From contig NZ_JARZHH010000027.1 in NCBI RefSeq assembly GCF_029946515.1, positions 62,001 through 126,000 on the forward strand: a stretch of 64,000 nucleotides of DNA. Direction: 5' to 3'. Shown here in pieces: positions 31,718 to 38,731 of this stretch (within the stretch, counting starts at the first letter, position 1; every line of letters starts with the position of its first letter). Below the pieces are notes generated by a model. The model did not search any database, had not been told where the DNA came from, and saw only the letters and a list, made by a program, of their open reading frames with translations. The DNA is from Polyangium sp. 6x1 (GTDB taxonomy: Bacteria; Myxococcota_A; Polyangia; Polyangiales; Polyangiaceae). Both the position numbers and the translations under genes were made by a program.

Positions 31718-33182
31718 CTTCCTCCGAGAGCCGCCCCTCGATGCCTTTCGCGTGGTCGGGCAAAGGCGGCAGGTTCGTCTCGTCGTACCCCGGCGCGACC
31801 CAGTAGACCTCGGGGGAAGGACGATATCCGCTGAACCAGCGCCGCTCCTCGACGCGGCCGTCGACGTACGAAATGCGGAGCGTCGAGGTGACGTCGTAGC
31901 CGCGCACGCCCTTCTGTCGATGAATGCGTTTTCCGGGCGGCAGATGCGATTTCACCGTGATGCGACGGACGAAATCGTACGACTGCCCGACGCCATAGCC
32001 GTATTCGACCTTCGCGACCGGCTCGCCGCCGAGGATCTCCACGCGCACCTTGTTCGGTTGCGGGAAATGCGCGTGGATCATGACCGGGAACGGATAAGGA
32101 TTCTTGAGCTTCAGGTCGACGATCGGAAAGCTCACGGTCGCGTCGAGGCCGAGCTTCGTGTAGCTCGATGCGCGCGAGTGCCCCTGCCGATGCAGGACCT
32201 CGAGCCCGCCATAGACGGCCGCGCCGTGCAGCGTCGAGGAGAGCTGGCAGGTGCCGCCGCCGATGCCGTCCGTGAGCTCGTCGCCCTGGATCTCGGGCGC
32301 CAAGGTGAAACCGTTCTCCCGCGTGCGAGGCCCGACGCGATCGTTGAAGGAAAAACCCACGCCCGGCGGCAAGACGACACCGTCGATCTTGCGCGCGGCG
32401 TTGCGGATGTTGACCGCGCGCCCCGCGCCCGAGCCGAAGAGCGAGAACGAGGTTTCGAACGAGGCGACGACCTTCGTCACGTCGACCTGCGCGAGCTCGA
32501 GCGCGGTCACCTTCGCCGGCACGCGCCGCGTGACGAGGCGGATCACGACGCCGTCCTCGAAGCTCGCCGCGCGCATCTCCGCGAGCGAGGCGTCGATGTC
32601 GAGCTCGCGGCCGGGGACATCCTCGATCTTGCGCTTGTTCTCGAGGTCGAGCACCGCGTCGACGGGCGCGATCACGAAGCGCGGCGCGATCGACTCGAGG
32701 AACCGACGCGCCTTCGCCTCGTCGATCCAGAAGGAGAGCGGCACGAAGACCTGACCGCCTCGCGCGAGGCGCGCCTCCCGCATGCGACGCAGGAGCGAGC
32801 CCGTATGCCCGACCTCGCCGGCGTGATCGAGCGAGGCCTGCAGGTCGATCTCGACGCCGACCGCGCCGAGCGTCGTCTCCACGATCTCGCCGTCGTGATG
32901 GAAGCGCGCTTCCCAGGCGAGCGCGTCGAGCTGACGGCGCGCGAGCCACGAGGCGGGCGAGCCTTCGTCGGGCACGCGTTGCTCGCCGAGGAACAGGCCC
33001 TCAACGACGGGAGAACGTGGCCCGTACCGATAGGCGCCGAGCCCGAGCCCCGCGGCGACCGAAGTGCCGATGCCCAGGACGAGGAGGAGATTGGACTTTT
33101 GCACGGAAGACCGCCGCAATCGTAGCGGAGACCTTTCCGTCTTTGGAAGTTTCTCGACAGGCGATGGAGGAAGATCACGCAT
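31644..33182 (-). CDS. VanW family protein
   Basis: 512 residues from the ATG at 33182; a GTG at 33203 is an alternative. One N-terminal membrane anchor (LLLVLGIGTSVAAGLGLGAY) is followed by a long extracytoplasmic part. The VanW core contains NIRNAARKIDGVVLPPG, FSFNDRVGPRTRENGF and GGGTCQLSSTLHGAAVYGG, the family signature. VanW proteins accompany glycopeptide-resistance or cell-wall functions, but their activity is not known. A putative peptidoglycan-binding-4-type region precedes the core. The Pro/Ala-rich C-terminus overlaps the FGE-like gene convergently. Confidence 0.85.
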   Translation of the reverse strand: MRDLPPSPVEKLPKTERSPLRLRRSSVQKSNLLLVLGIGTSVAAGLGLGAYRYGPRSPVVEGLFLGEQRVPDEGSPASWLARRQLDALAWEARFHHDGEIVETTLGAVGVEIDLQASLDHAGEVGHTGSLLRRMREARLARGGQVFVPLSFWIDEAKARRFLESIAPRFVIAPVDAVLDLENKRKIEDVPGRELDIDASLAEMRAASFEDGVVIRLVTRRVPAKVTALELAQVDVTKVVASFETSFSLFGSGAGRAVNIRNAARKIDGVVLPPGVGFSFNDRVGPRTRENGFTLAPEIQGDELTDGIGGGTCQLSSTLHGAAVYGGLEVLHRQGHSRASSYTKLGLDATVSFPIVDLKLKNPYPFPVMIHAHFPQPNKVRVEILGGEPVAKVEYGYGVGQSYDFVRRITVKSHLPPGKRIHRQKGVRGYDVTSTLRISYVDGRVEERRWFSGYRPSPEVYWVAPGYDETNLPPLPDHAKGIEGRLSEEATATASFPVPPQAPVQAPAQAPAP

Positions 33183-33248
33183 GGCGTGATCGAGAACGCT
33201 CACGCGCGGGAGCCTCGTTCCGCGGGCAGCGCATGCCCGCGGGGCGCG

Positions 33249-33803
33249 TCATTCGCGCTCTTCGCCCCCGAGGCCCTTCGGCTCCGCGCAGATCCCGCGG
33301 TACCGCTCGGCATTCACCACATAATGGGCGGCGCCGGCGATGCCGAGCATCGCCTCCTCGTCGGTCACCTCGCGGACGACCTTCGCGGGGCTGCCTTTCA
33401 CCATGGATCGCGGCGGGATCACCATCCGCGGCGGCACGAGCGCGCCGGCTGCGATGACCGAGCCCGCGCCGATCACCGCGTTGTCGAGCACGATGCTGCC
33501 CATGCCGATGAGGCAGCGATCCTCGACCGTGCAGCCGTGCAGGATCGCCCCGTGGCCGATCGTGACGTCCGCGCCGATCGTCGTCTTCGAGACACCGTCC
33601 GTGAGGTGCAAGCAGGCGAGGTCCTGCACGTTCGTGCGAGGGCCGATGCGGATCGGGCCGATGTCGCCGCGCAGGACGGCGCCGAACCACACGCTCGCCT
33701 CGTCGCCGAGCTCGACGTCGCCGACGAGCGTCGCGTTCGGCGCGAGGAAGACGCCTCGGCCGAGCCGCGGCGCATGGTCGCCGTAAGGAAGCACGAGTGC
33801 CAT
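33249..33803 (-). CDS. Gamma-class carbonic anhydrase-like protein (left-handed beta helix)
   Basis: 184 residues. Hexapeptide repeats run through the whole protein (for example IGPIRIGPRTNVQD). The three zinc-ligand His are present: His66 in CLHLTD, and His84 and His89 in GHGAILHGC. The protein should trimerise and could hydrate CO2, or act as a ferripyochelin-binding/PaaY-type relative. Cytoplasmic. It starts 4 bp after the miaB stop on the same strand, which suggests co-transcription. Confidence 0.9.
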   Translation of the reverse strand: MALVLPYGDHAPRLGRGVFLAPNATLVGDVELGDEASVWFGAVLRGDIGPIRIGPRTNVQDLACLHLTDGVSKTTIGADVTIGHGAILHGCTVEDRCLIGMGSIVLDNAVIGAGSVIAAGALVPPRMVIPPRSMVKGSPAKVVREVTDEEAMLGIAGAAHYVVNAERYRGICAEPKGLGGEERE

Positions 33804-33807
33804 GCGC

Positions 33808-35364
33808 CTAGCCTCCCCCGGGCCCCGGGGTCACGATCGGGAGCGAGCGCCGCTCCCCCGCCGCGCGGGGCTTCGGTGCCTGCGCGGGTACCGCGGGGAG
33901 CGGCTTCGCCGCCGCGCGCGCCTCGTCCGACAGCTCGGCCTGGAGCGAGTGCTTGTTCGCCCGCGTGACCATGACCTCGACGATCGACCCGCGCAGATCG
34001 AGCCCCTCGGCCCCGACGACGTGCACGATCTCGTTGCGCTCGGTGCGACCCGACCAGGCGTTCGTGCCCTCCTTGCCCGCGCCCTCCACGAGCACGCGCT
34101 GACGGCTGCCGACGAGCCCTTGCAGGTGCGCGCCGAGCAGCTCCTCGCTCACCTCGAAGAGCCGCGCAAGCCGCTCGCTCTTCTCGGCCTCGGGCACGTC
34201 GTCCGCGAGCTTGCGGGCCGGCGTGTACGGCCGCTGTGAATATTTGAACCCAAACAGTCCGCGGAAGCCCACCTCTCGCACGAGCGAGAGCGTGGCGGCG
34301 AAGTCGTCCTCGGTCTCGCCCGGGAAGCCGACGATGATGTCGGTCGAGAGCGACAGATCGGGCAGCCGCGCCACGAGCGAGCGCACCCGCGCGACGTACT
34401 CGGCCCGCGTGTAGCGCCGGATCATGCGCTTGAGGACACGATCGCTCCCCGACTGCACGGGCAGGTGCACGTGACGGGCGAGGACCACCAGATCCGCGTG
34501 CGCCTCGATGAGCGAGGGCGTGAGGTGCCGCGGGTGCGGGCTCGTGTACCGGAGCCGCGCGAGCCCGGGGACCTCGGCCGCGATGCGCCGCAGGAGCGCG
34601 GCGAACTCGCTCTCGTCCGGATCGTCGGGCGAGGCGCCGGGCGCGCGCGGCAAGGCTGCGCTCGGATCGCGGTAGCTGTTCACGGTCTGCCCGAGCAACG
34701 TCACTTCGCGGACGCCCGTGGAGACGAGGCCCGCGATCTCCGCGATGATCTCCGCGCTCGGCCGGTACCGCTCGGGCCCCCGCGTATACGGCACGATGCA
34801 GAAGGAGCAACGCTCGTTGCAGCCCTTCATCGTGGTCACGTACGCCGTGGGCGCACGCGTGGCTCCGCTCTTCGGAGCAGAGCCCCCATCGTCGAGGGGG
34901 TTTGGGGGCGTAGCTCCGCTCGTCGGAGCGGAGCCCCCATCGTCAAAAGACGCGGTCAAAAAGTGCGGGGCTTCGAGGTCGAAGACCGTCCGCACGAGCG
35001 GCGGCGCGCCGAGGCCGATGTCGTCGAGCAGGCGCGGCAGCTCGGGGATGTTGTCGGGTCCGAGCACGAGGTCGATGCCCTGGCTTCGGGTGAGCAGCCG
35101 CTCGCCCTCCTGCTGGGCCACGCACCCGGCCACCACGAGGATCATCTCGGGGTGCTTCTGCTTCCACTTCGCGAGGCGGCCGACCTCGCTGAGCAGCTTC
35201 TGTTCGGCCTTTTCCCGGACGCTGCAGGTGTTCAGCACGACCACGTCCGCGGCCCGCGGGTCTTCCGATTCCGTATAACCGGCGCGACGGAGGACCTCGT
35301 GCATCCGCTCGGAGTCGTGGACGTTCATCTGGCATCCGAACGTCGTGATGGCGTAACGAGGCAT
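33808..35364 (-). CDS. miaB: tRNA-2-methylthio-N6-dimethylallyladenosine synthase
   Basis: 518 residues from the ATG at 35364; the frame is open upstream but that part is Arg-rich shadow. MiaB adds the methylthio group to i6A37 of tRNAs. Cys11, Cys47 and Cys81 hold the auxiliary cluster, and CNERCSFC (Cys182, 186, 189) holds the radical-SAM cluster. PYTRGPERYR and the C-terminal TRAM domain (GTNAWSGRTERNEIVHV) are typical. Between the N-terminal domain and the radical SAM domain, residues about 140-169 (DDGGSAPTSGATPP... DDGGSAPKSGAT) are an extra duplicated segment encoded by a dispersed DNA hairpin repeat read in frame. The Pro/Ala tail is also longer than usual. Confidence 0.95.
   Translation of the reverse strand: MPRYAITTFGCQMNVHDSERMHEVLRRAGYTESEDPRAADVVVLNTCSVREKAEQKLLSEVGRLAKWKQKHPEMILVVAGCVAQQEGERLLTRSQGIDLVLGPDNIPELPRLLDDIGLGAPPLVRTVFDLEAPHFLTASFDDGGSAPTSGATPPNPLDDGGSAPKSGATRAPTAYVTTMKGCNERCSFCIVPYTRGPERYRPSAEIIAEIAGLVSTGVREVTLLGQTVNSYRDPSAALPRAPGASPDDPDESEFAALLRRIAAEVPGLARLRYTSPHPRHLTPSLIEAHADLVVLARHVHLPVQSGSDRVLKRMIRRYTRAEYVARVRSLVARLPDLSLSTDIIVGFPGETEDDFAATLSLVREVGFRGLFGFKYSQRPYTPARKLADDVPEAEKSERLARLFEVSEELLGAHLQGLVGSRQRVLVEGAGKEGTNAWSGRTERNEIVHVVGAEGLDLRGSIVEVMVTRANKHSLQAELSDEARAAAKPLPAVPAQAPKPRAAGERRSLPIVTPGPGGG
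34858..34944. repeat. Two tandem copies of a dispersed hairpin repeat inside miaB
   Basis: The complete copy (34901-34944) folds as GGGGGC...GCTCCG-CTCGT-CGGAGC...GCCCCC, followed by ATCGTC; an incomplete copy lies at 34858-34900. Related copies are intergenic at 38321-38365 and 41520-41563. The repeat length keeps the miaB reading frame open, so it is translated as a Gly/Ser/Ala/Pro linker. Confidence 0.75.
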
Positions 35365-35582
35365 GGGGCGCCGCTCATGTAACAAAACGGCGGAGGGGCG
35401 GCCAGCGCGCGGACGCGCTTCTTCACGCCGTGGCTGTTGCAGTGGGCGAAAGATGCCGCGATGATGGCGGCCGGCGCGGGAAAAAGGCGCTCTTCCGACC
35501 TCCGAGCCGCGCGTGGCCCCTTGCGGGCACAGCGGACGTGCACGAGAGCACGGGGGCACGAAGGACAGACCAAGGAGAGGAC

Positions 35583-37403
35583 ATGTCGTCGGCGAAATTC
35601 GAGACACTCGTGGACCTGTTCGAGCGCTCCGTCCAGCAGTTCAAGAACAAGGATCTGTTCGGCGTGAAGAAGGACGGCACGTGGGTGTGGACCACCTACG
35701 GCGAGGTCGGCAAGCTCGTCGACGACTTCCGCGCGGGGCTCGCGTCGCTCGGGGTGAAGCGGGGCGACAACGTCGCCATCATCTCGAACAACCGCATCGA
35801 GTGGGCCGTCGCGGCCTACGCGTGTTACGGGCTCGGCGCGGCGCTCGTGCCGATGTACGAGGCGCAGCTGCCGAAGGAGTGGGCCTTCATCGTGAACGAC
35901 TGCGCGGCCGTCGCGCTCATCGCGGCGACCGAGGAGATCTACCAGAAGGCCCAGGAGATCCCGGAGAAGGCGCCTTCGCTCAAGCACATCATCGGCCTCA
36001 CGCGCCCGAAGAGCGAAGCCACGTCCTACGCCGCGCTGCTCGAAGCGGGCGCGAAGAGCCCGGCGCCGGCCATCAAGCCCACGCCCGCCGACACCGCGTG
36101 CCTCATCTACACCTCGGGCACGACGGGCAACCCCAAGGGCGTGATCCTCACGCACGGCAACATCGCCTCGAACATCAACGCCGTGCACGAGATCCTACCG
36201 CTCGTCACCGACGACCGGAGCCTCTCGTTCCTGCCGTGGGCGCACTCGTTCGGCCACACGTGCGAGCTGCACGCGCTGCTCTCGCTCGGCGGCGCGATGG
36301 CCCTCGCCGAGAGCGTCGACAAGATCGTCGCGAACCTCTCGGAGGTGCAGCCGACGATGCTCTGCAGCGTCCCGCGCATCTTCAACCGCATCTACGACGG
36401 CGTGAACAAGCAGATGGCGGGCAAGCCGAAGCCCATCCAGGCGCTCTTCAAGTCGGGCATCCGCTCGGCCACGAAGAAGCGCAAGGAGGGCGCGGGCTCG
36501 CTCTCGATCGGCGAGAAGATCACGCTCGCGATCGCCGACAAGCTCGTCTTCTCGAAGATCCGCGCGAAGTTCGGCGGGCGCATGAAGTACGCCTTCAGCG
36601 GCGGCGCGGCCCTCTCGCGTGAGGTCGCCGAGTTCATCGACGCGCTCGGCATCACGGTCTACGAGGGCTACGGCCTCACGGAGACGAGCCCGATCGCCAC
36701 GGCCAACCGCCCCGGCGCGCACCGCATCGGCAGCGTCGGCAAGGCGATCCCGCACGTGAAGATCGTCATCGACAAGGAAGCGTCGGGCGACCCGAAGCAC
36801 GGCGAGATCGTCATCTACGGCCCGAACATCATGCAGGGCTACCACAACCGCGACGAGGAGAACCAGGCGGTCTTCACCGAGGATCGCGGCTTCCGCACGG
36901 GCGACCTCGGCTACCTCGACGACGAGGGCTACCTCTACATCACGGGCCGCATCAAGGAGCAGTACAAGCTCGAGAACGGCAAGTATGTCTCGCCCGCGCC
37001 GCTCGAGGAGCAGCTCAAGCTCTCGCCTTACATCCTCAACGCGATGGTCTACGGCGACAACCGCCTCTACAACGTCGCGCTCGTGGCCATCGACGTCGAG
37101 GCCGTGAAGGCGTGGGCGCAAGGGCACGGCCTCTCGTTCGAGAGCGACGCGGCGATGTGCGAGAACGCGCGCGTGAAGGAGCTCGTCATGGACGAGATCC
37201 ACAAGTACTCGGCCGAGTGGAAGGGCTTCGAGAAGATCCAGAAGGTCACGCTCACGAGCGAGGACTTCACCACGCAGAACGGCCTGCTCACGCCCTCGCT
37301 CAAGGTGAAGCGCCGCGTGGTGTGGCAGCGCTACGGCCAGCAGATCGAGGCCCTCTACGCCGAGGGCAAGTCCAAGGGGCAGAGCGCGGCGACCGCCGCT
37401 TGA
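35583..37403 (+). CDS. Long-chain acyl-CoA synthetase / AMP-forming ligase
   Basis: 606 residues from the ATG at 35583, preceded by AAGGAGAGG. It activates fatty acids to acyl-AMP and then acyl-CoA. P-loop IYTSGTTGNPKGV, YEGYGLTETSP, TGDLGYLDDEGYLYITGR (the Asp that contacts the ribose) and the catalytic Lys region KEQYKLENGKYVSPAPLE are all present. Length fits the FadD15/FACS group used for long-chain substrates. Cytoplasmic or membrane-peripheral. It diverges from miaB across about 220 bp, where I see no gene, and runs toward the AgmX-type lipoprotein. Confidence 0.92.
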   Translation: MSSAKFETLVDLFERSVQQFKNKDLFGVKKDGTWVWTTYGEVGKLVDDFRAGLASLGVKRGDNVAIISNNRIEWAVAAYACYGLGAALVPMYEAQLPKEWAFIVNDCAAVALIAATEEIYQKAQEIPEKAPSLKHIIGLTRPKSEATSYAALLEAGAKSPAPAIKPTPADTACLIYTSGTTGNPKGVILTHGNIASNINAVHEILPLVTDDRSLSFLPWAHSFGHTCELHALLSLGGAMALAESVDKIVANLSEVQPTMLCSVPRIFNRIYDGVNKQMAGKPKPIQALFKSGIRSATKKRKEGAGSLSIGEKITLAIADKLVFSKIRAKFGGRMKYAFSGGAALSREVAEFIDALGITVYEGYGLTETSPIATANRPGAHRIGSVGKAIPHVKIVIDKEASGDPKHGEIVIYGPNIMQGYHNRDEENQAVFTEDRGFRTGDLGYLDDEGYLYITGRIKEQYKLENGKYVSPAPLEEQLKLSPYILNAMVYGDNRLYNVALVAIDVEAVKAWAQGHGLSFESDAAMCENARVKELVMDEIHKYSAEWKGFEKIQKVTLTSEDFTTQNGLLTPSLKVKRRVVWQRYGQQIEALYAEGKSKGQSAATAA

Positions 37404-37460
37404 AGCCTCTCGCGGGCGTCGTTCGTTGACGCCTCTCGCCTCCGCTTCTACCCTCGCTTC

Positions 37461-38240
37461 ATGCACAACCAGGCTCGCGTGGCGGCACTCGCGGCGGCGG
37501 CGTGGCTCGTGGGCGGCTGCGCGAGCAGCGCCGCGCGCTCCGCAGGCCCCGAACCCGTCGTGATGGTCGGCGACGGGGTCAAGGCCAAGGCCGCGGACAA
37601 ACCTGGCACGGCTGCCACGAACGATCCGAATGCCGCGCGCATGGCGGCGCTCAAAGAGGCTGCCGAGTACGGGATGATCGGGCTGCTCCAAGGCCCGGGG
37701 GACAACCTCCCCGAGGTCGGCGGTGTGGAGGGCGGGGTCGTCGGAGGCGTCCTCGCAGGTCCGGTCGGCGTGTACGGCGGCCTTGGCCTGAGCGGCGTCG
37801 GCATTGGCGGCGGCGGGACGGGCGAGGGCATCGGCCTCGGCTCGCTCGGCACCATCGGGCATGGCTCTGGCTACGGCCACGGCAGCGGCTATGGCTACGG
37901 ATCGAGCCGCCCCCACGAGCGCGTCAAAGCCCGCATCGAGGCCGCCACGATCACGGGCCCGCTCACCGACGAGGTCGTGCAGCGCATCCTCGTGGATCAC
38001 CGCGACGACGTGCAGGACTGCTACCTGCTCGAGTCCAAGCGCGGCAGCCATGTCCGGGGCCGCATGACGCTCTCGTTCACGATCGACGGCGCGGGCCGTG
38101 TGGACGAGGTGTGGGTCCCGGAGTCGACGTTCTGGTCGCGCGAGCTCGCGAGCTGCGTCGCGCAGGTCGTGGGCACCTTCCGCTTCCCTGCCCCGCCTGC
38201 GGGCGCGCAGGTCAAAGTCCTCGTCCCCGTCGCCTTCTGA
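37461..38240 (+). CDS. AgmX/PglI C-terminal domain lipoprotein
   Basis: 259 residues. Signal peptide with lipobox LVGGC (Cys20). A middle Gly-rich region (GIGGGGTGEGIGLG, GHGSGYGHGSGYGYGS) is followed by the conserved C-terminal domain: DEVVQRILVDHRDDVQDCYLLE, MTLSFTIDGAGRVDEVWV, ELASCVAQVVGTFRFPAPPAG. This domain, TonB-C-like in plan, occurs in AgmX/PglI gliding proteins and many other myxobacterial envelope proteins. Its exact role here is unknown; a periplasmic linking function is likely. The ATC-loop hairpin begins 2 bp after the stop. Confidence 0.85.
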   Translation: MHNQARVAALAAAAWLVGGCASSAARSAGPEPVVMVGDGVKAKAADKPGTAATNDPNAARMAALKEAAEYGMIGLLQGPGDNLPEVGGVEGGVVGGVLAGPVGVYGGLGLSGVGIGGGGTGEGIGLGSLGTIGHGSGYGHGSGYGYGSSRPHERVKARIEAATITGPLTDEVVQRILVDHRDDVQDCYLLESKRGSHVRGRMTLSFTIDGAGRVDEVWVPESTFWSRELASCVAQVVGTFRFPAPPAGAQVKVLVPVAF

Positions 38241-38241
38241 T

Positions 38242-38365
38242 TGCATCGACCGCATCGCGGTCGATGCACCAAAGGTCCAGGGCTGGCCCTGGTCCGGGTC
38301 GAGGGGCGGATAGCCCCGGGGTTTGGGGCGTAGCTCGGCGTGCCGAGCGTAGCCCCATCGTTGAC
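38242..38365. repeat. Composite hairpin repeat, copy D, with the dispersed GGGGC hairpin appended
   Basis: A perfect hairpin with arms TGCATCGACCGC and loop ATC (38242-38268), then GGTCCAGGGCTGGCCCTGG, GGTCGAGGGGCGGA, and from 38321 a near-perfect long hairpin GGGGCGTAGCTCGGC-GT-GCCGAGCGTAGCCCC. Its place directly after a stop codon suggests that it acts as a terminator or 3' RNA-stability element. Confidence 0.7.
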
Positions 38366-38404
38366 CAGACGGGTCCGGGGTGAAACCCCGGCGCTACGCT
38401 CCCC

Positions 38405-38611
38405 TCAGACGTCGTACTCGTCGTCTTGAAGGATCGCCTCGGCGCCAAAACGCGCCCGTGCTTCGAGCAACTCGTGGTCGGTGATCCACGTGCGCTCGCA
38501 TTCGGCCAGCGGCGCGACTTGGTAGACGTCCTTGCGGCTTTCGCCGTGCCCGTCTTCGAGCACGCGGACGACCTCGTGGTGGAAACCGCACGAAGGGCAG
38601 AGGGCTCGCAT
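38405..38611 (-). CDS. Small hypothetical protein with CxxC motif
   Basis: 68 residues, ATG at 38611. CPSCGFHHEVVRVLED gives a CxxC followed by HH, a possible zinc site at the N-terminus, and the C-terminus is acidic (ILQDDEYDV). ITDHELLEARARFG looks helical. No family recognised. It lies alone between the copy-D repeat and the pyrophosphatase terminator. Codon positions show the usual GC skew, so I think it is real. Confidence 0.6.
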   Translation of the reverse strand: MRALCPSCGFHHEVVRVLEDGHGESRKDVYQVAPLAECERTWITDHELLEARARFGAEAILQDDEYDV

Positions 38612-38649
38612 GGCCTGATTTATAGTTCGAAGGCGTAACGCTCGCTTCG

Positions 38650-38688
38650 AAAAAAGCGAACGCCCCCGCTCCGTGTGGAGCGAGGGCG
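38650..38688 (-). terminator. Rho-independent terminator of the pyrophosphatase gene
   Basis: On the minus strand, 44 bp after the stop, a stem CGCCCTCGCTCC-ACAC-GGAGCGGGGGCG (one mismatch) is followed after a few bases by six T. Confidence 0.8.
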
Positions 38689-38731
38689 CTCGGGTAGGAC
38701 CGTTAGGGTCGGTCCGTTGGACGGGGCGTGA

